Assembly (NCBI RefSeq): GCF_000429165.1
Contig: NZ_AUBI01000003.1
Location: forward strand, 62,001 to 126,000
DNA length: 64,000 bases
From: Acetobacter nitrogenifigens DSM 23921 = NBRC 105050
GTDB taxonomy: Bacteria > Pseudomonadota > Alphaproteobacteria > Acetobacterales > Acetobacteraceae
Direction of reading: 5' to 3'
Numbering within the stretch: the stretch's first letter is position 1; each line of letters opens with the position of its first letter. Below are positions 53,902 through 63,239 of this stretch, in pieces. The notes under the pieces are model-generated. The model worked only from the letters and a program-made list of their open reading frames with translations, did not search any database and was not told the origin of the DNA. The position numbers and the translations under genes are program-made.

Positions 53902-54528
53902 CTATGCAGGCGATAGCAAATCGGATTGCAGCTTCATCACCAACCGGAGAATCGGAACAAGCGGCTGCTTTCCGTCGATGCGAATCCATTCGTCCAGAGC
54001 AGTCCGAAAGGCGGCTATTCCAGATCGAGCGGCGACGCGCGCGGAGAGCGCCCGGCCGTCTGATGGCGGCAGCCGTCGGGACAGGGCATTGGCGAGGCTG
54101 TCTTCCCACTGCGCGTATTTCCTCAGGCTGACGGGCTGAAGCGCAGGCGTGCGTTCGATGAGTACGACGAACGCCAGCGCCTTTGCTTCAGTAGGAGCAA
54201 TATGGGGAATCACAGCTTCCAGCGCATGACCTATCAGCGTCTGAGCGGAACATCCGTCGGGGCAGGCGTCCACTGTGGCGGCCAGAACCGACGTCATCTG
54301 CAGCGTCCAGGCGGTGACGATGTCCGCTTTGGTCGGGAAATACCGGAACAGTGTTCGTCGTGAAATTCCCGCTGTGGCCGCTATTTCATCCACAGTCGTT
54401 TCATCAAAACCCTGACTGGAGAGCAGGGACATCGCGGCGTCCACAAGCGCATCGTGCGTTTCGATGCGGCGTTGTTCACGTCGGGATAGAGGGGACTCAG
54501 GTAACGAGGGCAAAATCTGTGGCTCCAT
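53902..54528 (-). CDS. TetR-family regulator
   Basis: 208 residues. N-terminal helix-turn-helix (DALVDAAMSLLSSQGFDETTVDEIAATAGISRRTLFRYFPTKADIV, residues 26-70) and a helical ligand domain. The ATG at 54528 follows from the HTH alignment. An inverted repeat starts 12 bp upstream (54540-54567), a probable autoregulatory operator. The divergent neighbour is a broken Rieske gene, perhaps once its target. Confidence 0.9.
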   Translation of the reverse strand: MEPQILPSLPESPLSRREQRRIETHDALVDAAMSLLSSQGFDETTVDEIAATAGISRRTLFRYFPTKADIVTAWTLQMTSVLAATVDACPDGCSAQTLIGHALEAVIPHIAPTEAKALAFVVLIERTPALQPVSLRKYAQWEDSLANALSRRLPPSDGRALSARVAARSGIAAFRTALDEWIRIDGKQPLVPILRLVMKLQSDLLSPA

Positions 54529-54539
54529 GCTGGTCGTTC

Positions 54540-54567
54540 TTTTGAAACGCTGTCGTTCGTTTCGAAA
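54540..54567. promoter_or_regulatory. Candidate TetR operator
   Basis: TTTTGAAACG and CGTTTCGAAA (one mismatch) separated by eight bases, 12 bp before the TetR start. Confidence 0.45.
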
Positions 54568-55016
54568 GTCTGTGCGCGGAAAACCGCAGCCAACGGCCAG
54601 CGAGAATATTATGTGGTAGCGGAGTGAGACCGCCTGGCGGCGCGGCGTCGAATCTTGCCGTGAAATTGATCCCCTCTCTTGCGGCGCCGCTGAGGGCAAT
54701 GAGCTGTGGAATTGGCCGCTGATTTAGGCGCAACCCGAATGAAATGGCTGTTCAGGTTAAAGCGTCGGGCTGGCGGCTTGTCTATGAAACAATTCGTTTG
54801 CAAGGAAATGTGTCAATTGGGCCGCTACGCAGGGTCTGTGGTCCTCTCTCCGAATTTCGGAGGGGCTATATCTTTGCTGCGGTCCGAATTTTATACGTAA
54901 GCATTTTCGGCAGTACGCAAGAGAGAAAGCCTTGCGTGAAATCTTTTCTCTTTCTGACATGACATGGATGGGTTTCAGCTACGACTACCGCTGCGCCGAC
55001 CAACGCCGCCAGGCCG
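54568..55016. other. Intergenic between TetR gene and Rieske remnant
   Basis: No gene recognised. Several short frames near 54700-54960 have no ribosome site. Promoter of the Rieske gene would lie here. Confidence 0.35.
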
Positions 55017-55336
55017 ATGCCTCGTGAGGCCATCAATGTCAGCAACGCTTCAATCCTTACCGTCGGGGGGCCTCTGCTGCCGAGAGGCCGCACTTTCGAG
55101 ACAGCGGACTGGCGCATACTCGCTGGCTGCTGGCATCCCGTGACTCTGGTTCGTGACGTTGGAGCCAAGCCGTTGGGCGTAACCCTGTTGGGTGCCCCCC
55201 TTGTGGTCTATAAGGCCGGTAAGAAAATCGTGATCGCCGAAGACCTCTGTCCACATAGCGGCGTGCCGCTCAGTATGGGGGGGCGGCGATGAGGAGACCG
55301 TAGTCTGCGCTGATCACGGGTTCCGGTTTGGGTAAG
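55017..55336 (+). pseudogene. Frameshifted, truncated Rieske [2Fe-2S] protein (VanA-like)
   Basis: The frame reads WRILAGCWHPVTLVRDVG, EDLCPHSGVPLSMG and then stops at 55292. One base less in a run of seven G (55277-55283) restores GGDEETVVCADHGFRFG, giving the second ligand pair Cys-x2-His. A stop follows at once (55336), so the iron-sulfur domain is cut before its end. The gene resembles the N-terminus of vanillate O-demethylase-type oxygenases. It overlaps the convergent gene that follows. Pseudogene, or slipped-strand controlled remnant. Confidence 0.7.
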
Positions 55337-55853
55337 GGGGGGCGCGCAGCGTTCGATAAGCCAAAGTGCGCTTGCGGTAACTGTCCGCTGCGCGACTCAT
55401 CATCTGCCGGTGACGGTCATTGATATTGCCGATGAGCTTCCCGGGGCTGCCACGTATAACGGCTCCTTCGGGAAACTCCCTGCCTTCGGGAATCACTGTT
55501 CCAGCGGCCACGAGGCAACTCGCGCCAATGCGTGCGCCGTTCATGATGATCGCGCCCATACCGATTAGGGAGTCGGCGCCGATGACGCATCCATGGAGCA
55601 TGGCCAGATGTCCGACCGTGACATGTTCAGCGACTTCTAGAGGAAAGCCGGGGTCGGTGTGCAGGACGGCGTTGTCCTGGATATTGCTTCCCTCCCCAAT
55701 GACAACAGCCTCCGTGTCGCCGCGCAGGACAGCGCCGAACCAGACGCTTGCCTGAGCCCTCACAGTAACCGAGCCAATCAGAGTGGCGTTCTCGGCGATG
55801 AAGCCTGCGTGCGGCGAGATGTCTGGAATTCGGCCACCAAGTTCGTAGAGCAT
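55314..55853 (-). CDS. Gamma-carbonic anhydrase-like hexapeptide protein
   Basis: 179 residues, left-handed beta-helix. Zinc-ligand His residues are in AVLHTDPG and VGHLAMLHGCVIG; hexapeptide repeats such as IGSVTVRAQASVWFGAVLRGDT are clear. The C-terminal alpha helix is present. Members of the YrdA/CaiE/gamma-CA class show carbonic anhydrase or related activity; many are inactive as isolated. No partner. It is convergent with the Rieske remnant. Confidence 0.9.
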   Translation of the reverse strand: MLYELGGRIPDISPHAGFIAENATLIGSVTVRAQASVWFGAVLRGDTEAVVIGEGSNIQDNAVLHTDPGFPLEVAEHVTVGHLAMLHGCVIGADSLIGMGAIIMNGARIGASCLVAAGTVIPEGREFPEGAVIRGSPGKLIGNINDRHRQMMSRAADSYRKRTLAYRTLRAPPYPNRNP

Positions 55854-56165
55854 GTCTTTACTCCGCTTCGGCGCTTTTTTCGGAGGGCGGTCTTTACGCG
55901 CAGATTGAAGCTATTTGAGGAAAGATGGCGTTGACGATCTGGAAGTCTTGCAGCTTCAGGATGAGCGTCCGCCACTGCTCTGACAGATTGAAAATACCGT
56001 AGAAAGCGGATCGCGGAGAATTTTGGCGACCTCGGCGGGATTGAGTCTTCTCAAAGCCGTCTGGAAAAATAATTTCATCAGTCAAGACCTTTACCTCTTG
56101 GGTGTGGGGTGAGGCCTGTCGGTATTTGCGGGCTTCGGCAGTGTCGTGCGGTTTCAGGCGGCCCC
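55854..56165. other. Gap between gamma-CA gene and GGDEF-EAL gene
   Basis: A 63-codon minus-strand frame (55894-56085, MTDEIIFPDGFEK) has no recognisable similarity and weak start signals; probably not a gene. No hairpin terminator seen for the operon ending at 56166. Confidence 0.3.
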
Positions 56166-58475
56166 TTAAGCGTGTCGCTTCATCGGCTCGGAAAGCATGG
56201 CGTCGATCTGCGCCGCCGATCCGGGCCGTCCAAGCATGAATCCTTGAATGAAGGGGATATCATTGTCACGCAGCCACTCCAGTTGATCGTTCGATTCCAC
56301 GCCCTCGGCGACCACATACACATTCATATCGGATGCGAGACGGGCGATGGTGCGCACAATAGCTCCGACCTTCCTGGACTGAGGCAGGTCCCGGATGAAG
56401 CTGGCGTCGATCTTTATGCCGTCCACATCAAAGCCGCGCAGATATGTCAGTGACGAGTAACCGGTTCCGAAATCGTCCAGCACAATACGGACGCCCATCC
56501 GCCTGATGGCGTCGAGCTGGCTTACGGTCCCTGCGCTGGCCGCGAGGAAGACTGTCTCGGTCACTTCCAGAATTAAACGCTCGGGCTGAATGCCTGTATC
56601 CCTGATGCAGGCTCGTAATACCGGAACGAAACGCCCGGAGTGCAACTGCCGGGGAGACAGATTTACCGCAACCGGGATGGGCTCGCGCCATGTCATGGCT
56701 TCAAGGCATGCGGCGTAGAGTACAAACGCGCCTAGTTCCTCGATCAGGTCGTTCGTTTCGGCGATGGCGATGAATTGTCCGGGGGAGAGAACGCCGCGCG
56801 TCGGATGTTGCCAGCGCACAAGTGCCTCAGCGGAGACCACCGCGCCGGTGATCGTGTCCCGCACCGGCTGGTATTGGAGAAAGATCTGATGGCTGTCGAG
56901 CGCGGTGGACAGTTCCAGGCTCAGGCGCATGCGGCCAAGATATTCCGTCTCCATCCATTCGTTGAACATCACGCACACATTTTTGCGTTCTTTCGCCTGG
57001 TAGAGCGCGAGATCCGCGCGGCGAATCAGTAGGTCCGGGCCGTCCCCATGTTCCGGGAACAGGGTCACGCCAATGCTGGCGCTCGGTTCCAGGGACATGT
57101 CGTTCACACGGTAGGCCTCATGCAACAGGATATTGAGTTCGTTGCTGACGCTGAGGGCGGTAGCTTCGGTAGCGCCGGAGAGCAGCACAGCGAATTCGTC
57201 TCCGCCGAGACGTCCACCGAAATCATTCGGTCCAAGGGCTCCGCGTAGCCGTTGGCTGATGATGCGTAATAGGCTGTCGCCGATGGCGTGCCCCAGATCG
57301 TCGTTGACGCGCTTGAAGTCGTCGAGGTCGATTAGCAGCAGGGCGAAAGGTTCGCCGGCGACGCATATCTCGCTGACGCTTTCGACAAAGGCGCGGCGGT
57401 TCAGCAGGCCGGTCAGATCGTCATGCGTGGCCAAATACTGGATGCGTTGCTGCGCTTCCCATTTCTCCGTGATGTCGGAACCTATGCCGCGAAAGCCGTT
57501 GAACAGGCCATCGCGGTCATGAGATGGATGGCCGGTCAGGCTGATCCGCCGTGGGCGAGCTTCGTCTGGAGCCAGAACGATGAGATCGCGAAATGCGGTG
57601 TGGTCTGCGAGTAGCGAGCCCAGACTCCGCTCCTCTCCGGGCGCATTGACGAGGTTAAGTTCGGCGAACGAGCGTCCTTCAAGATCCTTGGTTTTTTCGT
57701 CGATAAGTAGCAGCCACATGCCGGCGCTGACGTTGCGAAGCCGACCGCCGGCGTCAGTTTCCCACGTCCAGTCTGTGGAGACTTCCTCATATTCGCGCAG
57801 GAAGATGTGCAGCGTTTCATGTTGCCGCTCGAGATGCAGACGCCCGAGCGACCGGTCGAGAAGCAGCTTGTTCATGTAAACAAGCCCGACGAAGACGAAC
57901 GCCACGAAGCCGAGGAAGGAAACGATCGCCACACCCTGCATTGGTTGCAGGTCGATCAGGATCGCGCATGAGCAGAATAGCGTCGTGGGGATATAGAACG
58001 CGAGAGCAGCGCCGATGGGGACGCCCAGCATCGAACTGGAAAGCAGGCCCATGATCAGACCGATGATGATACCGTGCTGATCCGGGCGGGCGCGAAGGGC
58101 CATCAGGTTTGTATAGGCGCCCCACGCGAACGCCAGCATGATGAGAATCCAGAAAGCTGCGTTGATGAACGCAGAGTCTTCTTGATCACGCCTCCAGCGC
58201 CATGACGTCGCTCCCAGAGCCGTGTAGAGCGTGACGATTAATCCGCACAAAAACGCGGTTGAGCGGTCGAACTGTTCGCGGAATCCGAAGGTGAAGAGAA
58301 GGCAGCTTCCAATCCCGAGGCCGATGAAAAGAATGACCATGTCCGAGAGAATCAGGGCCTGTTCGTGCCGCAGGGCGCGACGGTTCTCTCCCGCCTGACT
58401 GAGGCGAAAAAAACGCCAGATTCTCGAGAGGTTCCCGGGGTAGCGCAGGTGGATATCGTCTGCCTTGTCTCTCAT
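56166..58475 (-). CDS. Membrane-bound PAS-GGDEF-EAL protein
   Basis: 769 residues. About six membrane segments (residues 42-205) form a MASE-like sensor. A PAS-like domain (about 228-340) leads to GGDEF 424-428 (RLGGDEFAVLL) and EAL 550-552 (SAEALVRW), with DDFGTGYSS and AEGVES in the EAL domain; both active sites look intact. The inhibitory I-site RxxD is not conserved (GPND at 415-418), so product inhibition is unlikely. The protein may make and degrade c-di-GMP, with one activity favoured by the signal. Its ATG overlaps the stop of the methyltransferase gene (ATGA), so it is the last gene of a coupled operon. Confidence 0.92.
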   Translation of the reverse strand: MRDKADDIHLRYPGNLSRIWRFFRLSQAGENRRALRHEQALILSDMVILFIGLGIGSCLLFTFGFREQFDRSTAFLCGLIVTLYTALGATSWRWRRDQEDSAFINAAFWILIMLAFAWGAYTNLMALRARPDQHGIIIGLIMGLLSSSMLGVPIGAALAFYIPTTLFCSCAILIDLQPMQGVAIVSFLGFVAFVFVGLVYMNKLLLDRSLGRLHLERQHETLHIFLREYEEVSTDWTWETDAGGRLRNVSAGMWLLLIDEKTKDLEGRSFAELNLVNAPGEERSLGSLLADHTAFRDLIVLAPDEARPRRISLTGHPSHDRDGLFNGFRGIGSDITEKWEAQQRIQYLATHDDLTGLLNRRAFVESVSEICVAGEPFALLLIDLDDFKRVNDDLGHAIGDSLLRIISQRLRGALGPNDFGGRLGGDEFAVLLSGATEATALSVSNELNILLHEAYRVNDMSLEPSASIGVTLFPEHGDGPDLLIRRADLALYQAKERKNVCVMFNEWMETEYLGRMRLSLELSTALDSHQIFLQYQPVRDTITGAVVSAEALVRWQHPTRGVLSPGQFIAIAETNDLIEELGAFVLYAACLEAMTWREPIPVAVNLSPRQLHSGRFVPVLRACIRDTGIQPERLILEVTETVFLAASAGTVSQLDAIRRMGVRIVLDDFGTGYSSLTYLRGFDVDGIKIDASFIRDLPQSRKVGAIVRTIARLASDMNVYVVAEGVESNDQLEWLRDNDIPFIQGFMLGRPGSAAQIDAMLSEPMKRHA

Positions 58476-59044
58476 GGCTTTCGTCCGGGCGTCGATTTAG
58501 TCAGCTTGGGAACGAACATGGCCGTCTGACGCCGGTATTCCATATATCCGGCCGCCAACGCAGAAGATGAGAAACGACGCTCCTCCGAACGCGCCAGCAG
58601 CGCGTACCAACCGATGAGTGCGCCGCATACAAGCCATTGAACTCCCCCGACGCCCACAGCGGAGGCGACCCAGAAAATCATATAGGAAAGGTAGAACGGA
58701 TGGCGCGCGAATGCGTAAGGGCCGTGGCGGTATAGGGTGTCTGCGCCGTCCGCCGAGTGCGCGATGCGCGGAGGCGCCGCGCGGGTGGCTCTGGCTGTCC
58801 ACCAGAAGAGGGCGGCAGATAACCCGAACAGCACGATCGCGGTCGCTGTCGCAGCTTCTGTCAGCCTGGCCTCATGGCGAAGGTAGAGAAGAAATATCGC
58901 ATATCCCGACGCATTGAAGACAGAGAGCGCCTTCATGCCCCGGGGCGTTGCGGCGCTTTTGCGAAAATGGGCGACGACGCCCCACACGAAAGAAGCGAAC
59001 GGCGCCAGGGAGGTGAGAGCCAGGAGAATTGCCTCCATGGTCAT
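58472..59044 (-). CDS. Isoprenylcysteine/PEMT-type methyltransferase
   Basis: 190-residue integral membrane protein with about five spans. The C-terminal SAM-binding part is GPYAFARHPFYLSYMIFW, then LLARSEERRFSSSALAAGYMEYRRQ, the conserved ICMT/PEMT 'R-HP-Y' and 'EE--L----Y--Y' pattern. Family members methylate carboxyl or amine groups on lipids at the membrane. Both ends overlap neighbours by four bases. Location between an N-acyl amino acid synthase and a GGDEF-EAL protein suggests methylation of the acyl amino acid product. Inference. Confidence 0.85.
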   Translation of the reverse strand: MTMEAILLALTSLAPFASFVWGVVAHFRKSAATPRGMKALSVFNASGYAIFLLYLRHEARLTEAATATAIVLFGLSAALFWWTARATRAAPPRIAHSADGADTLYRHGPYAFARHPFYLSYMIFWVASAVGVGGVQWLVCGALIGWYALLARSEERRFSSSALAAGYMEYRRQTAMFVPKLTKSTPGRKP

Positions 59045-59790
59045 TGTGGGGCCACGAGAGCAAGCGCCACCGGCTCGCCGGAAAGGAAACTCTCCAGTGG
59101 ACCGGTTGCGCCCGCAAATGGGTCAAGAATCGGATACGTAAGGCGGGTCACGTCGTAGCGTTCGCGGTCGCAGGCCATCAGCAGCATCGGGCAGTGCAGG
59201 CCTGGATAAGGGCGCAATTCTGTTTTGGATGAGTATCCGAGACGCTGGTAGAACGAGACGTGTTCCTCGCGCACACAGGCTAGCAAAATCTCCGCGTCGG
59301 CGGTGATGCCGATATAGCCCGCCATCCGGTACAGCATGAAAATCAGCCCTGTATTGTTCAGCACTGACGGGCTTCGAACAAGGCGGGTGGTCTCCACTGC
59401 ACGAAATCCTCCATGGCCGCCCGGCCTGTCGCCGGCGAGAATACGCTGCACCTCTTCAGGGAACGCATGAGAGGCCGGGGAGGCGCCCCCGTGTCCGCTT
59501 TCAGCCGTCAGCAGGCATGTTCTAACTGACCCAATCGGCACGCCAAATCGATACAGGACCACTGTGCGGCTGTTCGGGAGGGAGTCGTATTCATCAGAGA
59601 AAAGTTCGTCGTCGTTAGGAGAAATGTAACCAAAGTACAAATAGCTTTCGTAACGCAGCCGAAAAGCGTCCCGACGCGTTTCCGGGTCCAGCGCTACGCG
59701 CGCGACATACTTGGACGAGCGCAGCGGGGCCAGAAATGGGGCCGAAGGGTGATCCGCGGAATTAATACGGGCGTTTTGGACTGGGGACAT
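59041..59790 (-). CDS. N-acyl amino acid synthase, FeeM-like
   Basis: 249 residues of the GNAT-like acyl-transferase fold. RDAFRLRYESYLYFGYISPND near residue 40, NSRTVVLYRFGVPIGSVRTC, RAVETTRLVRSPSV and FYQRLGYSS fit the FeeM/N-acyl amino acid synthase domain, related to autoinducer synthases. The ATG at 59790 is preceded by AGGGA; another ATG at 59826 with GAGGGA is an alternative. FeeM makes N-acyl tyrosine from acyl carrier protein. It is first in a three-gene operon whose downstream members overlap by four bases each. Substrate unknown. Confidence 0.72.
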   Translation of the reverse strand: MSPVQNARINSADHPSAPFLAPLRSSKYVARVALDPETRRDAFRLRYESYLYFGYISPNDDELFSDEYDSLPNSRTVVLYRFGVPIGSVRTCLLTAESGHGGASPASHAFPEEVQRILAGDRPGGHGGFRAVETTRLVRSPSVLNNTGLIFMLYRMAGYIGITADAEILLACVREEHVSFYQRLGYSSKTELRPYPGLHCPMLLMACDRERYDVTRLTYPILDPFAGATGPLESFLSGEPVALALVAPQ

Positions 59791-59877
59791 ATTCGATCGT
59801 CCCTGTCTTTGGTTTCCCACGAGCATTGTTCCCTCGGCTCCGACTGCGGTCATCGGATAAACGAAAGTTTGGAAAGA

Positions 59878-60102
59878 ATGGTTGATCTGGATCTGGTCAA
59901 AACGGCTAATGAATTCAAATCTCTCAATGAAGGTGAGATTCTGAACGGTTATTTAGACGGATTCTACGGCGGACCAAAGCCCGGATGCGATTCGTCGGAG
60001 TCTTATCGCCTTGGCTGGGCTAATGGTCGGACTGATTCCGGGCTGGGGATGACCGCAGAGGCGCAGCAGTCGGACGCCGATCGGCTCGCCGTGTCCTCGT
60101 GA
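59878..60102 (+). CDS. Small RMF-like conserved protein
   Basis: About 74 residues from ATG at 59878 with GGA four bases upstream. The core GYLDGFYGGPKPGCDSSESYRLGWANGRTD has the G-Y-x-G-F ... Y-x-x-G-W-x-x-G-R-x-D pattern of small alphaproteobacterial proteins resembling ribosome modulation factor. Divergent from the FeeM operon. Function unassigned. Confidence 0.65.
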   Translation: MVDLDLVKTANEFKSLNEGEILNGYLDGFYGGPKPGCDSSESYRLGWANGRTDSGLGMTAEAQQSDADRLAVSS

Positions 60103-60343
60103 ATGTATTTTGTATTTATGTCTTCTGGCGCAGTTGAAAAATGAACGTGGCGTGATCCGCCGTCATATGTCGGCGTCGAACAAAACAAGGCGACGCGTAG
60201 CGATCGGCCACTGTGTTTTCCGGGTCATGCTGAACATCGTGGGAACGCAGATATTACAAATGACGCCGGGGCAGGGGTTATTATTAATATAAATACTCAA
60301 TAAGCAGGTGAGTTTTTAGAAAAAAACAGTAGAAATAGGCAGT

Positions 60344-60856
60344 TCACGCCCCGCGTTTGCTGTCCTCGATCGCCTGCCGAGCCGCCGTAGCAATCTGATC
60401 GACCCGCTCGTTCTCGGCGACGCCTGAATGGCCGCGCACCCATTTCCAAGTTACCTGATGTTTTTTGTCGGCGTCGAGAAGCCTGCGCCACAGATCCATG
60501 TTCTTGACGGGATCCCCCGCAGCATTCCGCCAATTCCGTCGGACCCAGCCTGTATGCCAGCGCGTGATGCCGTTTTTGACGTATTCGCTGTCGGTGTGAA
60601 GGTTGACGACGCAGGGGCGGGTCAACGCTTCAAGGGCCTCGCACGCAGCCGTCAGTTCCATGCGGTTGTTCGTTGTCTCGGCCTCGCCGCCCGACAACTC
60701 TCGTTCCCGCCCCTTGAAGCGCAACAACACGGCCCACCCGCCGGGGCCGGGATTCGGCTTGCAGCCGCCGTCCGTCCACACTTCGACAACGGAGGCGGCG
60801 TCTTCAGCCGACAGCGCAGACGCGTCGCCGTTCTCAAGATCCGTGCTTTCAGACAC
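60344..60856 (-). CDS. rnhA: Ribonuclease HI
   Basis: 170 residues; cleaves RNA in RNA-DNA hybrids. Active acids: Asp in [16 protein letters not shown], Glu in [12 protein letters not shown], Asp in [12 protein letters not shown], and Asp in NERVDQIAT. The C-terminal GHSG loop ([14 protein letters not shown]) is seen. Starts with GTG, overlapping the thrB stop by eight bases. A 20-residue acidic N-terminal extension is unusual but not functional evidence. Confidence 0.97.
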   Translation of the reverse strand: MSESTDLENGDASALSAEDAASVVEVWTDGGCKPNPGPGGWAVLLRFKGRERELSGGEAETTNNRMELTAACEALEALTRPCVVNLHTDSEYVKNGITRWHTGWVRRNWRNAAGDPVKNMDLWRRLLDADKKHQVTWKWVRGHSGVAENERVDQIATAARQAIEDSKRGA

Positions 60857-61841
60857 CGTAGGCTCCGATCGTCGGGGTGGCGAGATGGAAGCGGAGTCGT
60901 CGGACGTAGGCCATCGGGTCCTTGCGCGTCACCAAAGCTCCGGCGGGCGTGTTGAGCCAGTCGTACAGGCGGGTGAGGCTGAAGCGCATCGCGGCTCCGG
61001 CGGCCAGCACGGGGAGCGCTTCGCGCTCCGCCGCAGAAAGTGGTCGTACGCTTTCGTAGCCTTCGAGCAGGCGGCGGGCGTACGTCACGTTGAAGTCGCC
61101 CTGATCGTTGAAACACCACGCGTTGAGGCAGATTGCGACGTCGTAGGCAAACAGATCCGTGCACGCGAAGTAGAAGTCGATCAGGCCGGACAGGTCATCA
61201 CCGAGGAAGAAGACATTGTCGGGAAAAAGATCCGCGTGGATATGCCCGCGGGGAAGATCCGGCCGCCCCGCCGTGCCGGGCCAGTATGGCAGGATGGAGT
61301 CCAAAGCCGCTCGCAATTCGTCGATCAGGCCGGGGAAAGCTGACGAAGCCTGCTTGTTCTCCGAACTGGCCTGCAGCAGCGGCGGCCACGCTTCCGGGCC
61401 GAGCCCGTTGGCTCGGGTGGGGGTATAACCGGTTCCGGCGAGATGAAGGCGGCCAAGAGCAGCGCCAAGAGGCGCGCAATGGCGCGCCTGCACCTGTCGA
61501 GGCCAGACGCCGGAGAGAAACGTTGTGATGGCGGCCGGACGACTGGCCAGGCGACGCAGCGCCTCGCCGTCGCGTCCTGCCACGGGCAGAGGGCAATTCA
61601 GCCCTTGCGTCGCAAGATGCTGCATCAGGCCCAGAAACCAGGGCAGGTCGCCTGGATCGACCCGTTTTTCATAAAGAGTCAGGATGAAATCGCGCTGCTC
61701 TTCACCCTGCGCGGTACGCAGGACGAAGTTGCTGTTCTCAACGCCTTCCGCGATCCCGCGAAAGGCTACCAGACCGCCGATGTCGTATTCGGTCAGGAAC
61801 GCCGCCAGAGCGTCGTCCCCGACATCTGTGTAAACTGCCAT
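60849..61841 (-). CDS. thrB: Homoserine kinase (APH-type)
   Basis: 330 residues of the aminoglycoside-phosphotransferase fold: [16 protein letters not shown], the catalytic loop [14 protein letters not shown] and [17 protein letters not shown] (metal-binding Asp), and YDWLNTPAG near the C-terminus. This is the ThrB type of Rhizobiales/Acetobacteraceae rather than the GHMP type. It phosphorylates homoserine for threonine synthesis. Overlaps rnhA and lies 13 bp after ispH. Confidence 0.95.
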   Translation of the reverse strand: MAVYTDVGDDALAAFLTEYDIGGLVAFRGIAEGVENSNFVLRTAQGEEQRDFILTLYEKRVDPGDLPWFLGLMQHLATQGLNCPLPVAGRDGEALRRLASRPAAITTFLSGVWPRQVQARHCAPLGAALGRLHLAGTGYTPTRANGLGPEAWPPLLQASSENKQASSAFPGLIDELRAALDSILPYWPGTAGRPDLPRGHIHADLFPDNVFFLGDDLSGLIDFYFACTDLFAYDVAICLNAWCFNDQGDFNVTYARRLLEGYESVRPLSAAEREALPVLAAGAAMRFSLTRLYDWLNTPAGALVTRKDPMAYVRRLRFHLATPTIGAYGV

Positions 61842-61854
61842 ACGGGTCTGAAGA

Positions 61855-62865
61855 TCAGCCGAGCGGGGCGGGAAGACGGAAGGTGACGTTCTCTTCCTTC
61901 ACCGTCCGTTCCTCGATCTTCAGCGTGTAGCTTTTGGCCAGAGCCGTGACCATCTCCTGCACGAGCGCTTCGGGGGCGGACGCTCCGGCGGTGATGCCAA
62001 GGGTACGCACGTCTTCCAGCACCGACCAGTCCAGCGCCGCGAGCTTCGGAACAAGCAGCGCGCGCTTCGTTCCGGAACGCTCCGCGACTTCACGCAGACG
62101 TTGGGAGTTGGAGGAGTTCGGCGAACCGATGACGATCACCAGATCGCAGTCAGGAGCGATCGCCTTGACGGCTTCCTGCCGGTTGGTCGTCGCGTAGCAG
62201 ATATCCTCGCGCTTCGGGCCTTCGATAAGGGGGAAACGCGAGCGAAGGATGTCCACGATCTCGGCCGTGTCGTCGACCGACAGCGTCGTCTGCGTGATGA
62301 AGGCGAGGCGCGCCGGGTCGGCTGGCTGCACCGTGCGGGCTTCCTCAGCATCATTGATCAGCGTGACGGCGCCGGGCGGCAATTGGCCCATGGTGCCGAT
62401 CACTTCCGGGTGTCCGGCGTGTCCGATCATCAGAATGTGGCGCGACTCGGGGCCGCCGTCGGCGTAATGACGCTCGGCCTCGCGATGCACCTTGGAGACG
62501 AGGGGGCAGGTCGCATCCAGATACAGCAGGTTGCGACGCTCTGCTTCCGCCGGGACGGTCTTGGGGACGCCATGGGCCGAGAAGACGACATGGCCATCGG
62601 CCGGAACCTCGTCCAGTTCCTCGACGAAGATGGCGCCCTTGGCTTCCAGCTCTTCGACGACGGTGCGGTTATGGACGATCTCGTGGCGGACATAGACCGG
62701 TGCGCCGTAAGCGCGGATGGCCTCCTCAACTACACGGATGGCCCGGTCGACGCCGGCGCAAAAGCCGCGAGGGCCCGCCAGAATGACCCGTAGATCGCGC
62801 GCCGCGCCAGTCGTGGCGCGGCCGTCGTCGGTAATGGTGTCAGAGACGGTGAGTTGATCGGGCAT
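61855..62865 (-). CDS. ispH: 4-hydroxy-3-methylbut-2-enyl diphosphate reductase
   Basis: 336 residues; last step of the MEP isoprenoid pathway, with a [4Fe-4S] cluster. The three cluster Cys are in [25 protein letters not shown] and [11 protein letters not shown]. Substrate-binding motifs [25 protein letters not shown] and TAGASAPE are intact. GGGGAAG before the ATG at 62865 sets the start; a longer upstream frame is not supported. First gene of ispH-thrB-rnhA. Confidence 0.98.
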   Translation of the reverse strand: MPDQLTVSDTITDDGRATTGAARDLRVILAGPRGFCAGVDRAIRVVEEAIRAYGAPVYVRHEIVHNRTVVEELEAKGAIFVEELDEVPADGHVVFSAHGVPKTVPAEAERRNLLYLDATCPLVSKVHREAERHYADGGPESRHILMIGHAGHPEVIGTMGQLPPGAVTLINDAEEARTVQPADPARLAFITQTTLSVDDTAEIVDILRSRFPLIEGPKREDICYATTNRQEAVKAIAPDCDLVIVIGSPNSSNSQRLREVAERSGTKRALLVPKLAALDWSVLEDVRTLGITAGASAPEALVQEMVTALAKSYTLKIEERTVKEENVTFRLPAPLG

Positions 62866-63239
62866 TGTCTTCCCCAGGCGGTCGGCGGACAGGACGAACG
62901 GCCGCCGAGAAACGGTCGGGGCCACACTGCAAGATGGGTTTGTCCTCGCCCTACGGCAATACGCGTCTCTTGCGCAAGCGGTAACGGGCGCCGGACGTGT
63001 TTGCGAATGGCGTGCGACGTCACGTCAGGATGGCGTCGGCGAGGGTTTTTCGCCATGAAGGCGCGCTGGCAAGATGGACGGGTTTTCATGTCGTGACATC
63101 TGTTGAATAGTCGCCATCTGTGAAGCGCATGGCGAAGCTCGTCCGCTCTTCCATACGTTATGCATGTTTCTTCAGAGGTCGCCCGTTGCATTGGATTCAG
63201 TCACCAGCGCGTCGAACGCCCGTCAGTCCGGACCCTTTC
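62866..63239. other. Divergent promoter region before ispH and the lipoprotein gene
   Basis: No gene recognised. Open frames that run into this stretch from the lipoprotein gene lack a ribosome site. Confidence 0.35.

Noticed and set aside
54700-54960. Short plus-strand frames upstream of the Rieske remnant
   Set aside because: No start signals, no similarity and overlapping antisense frames of the same length.
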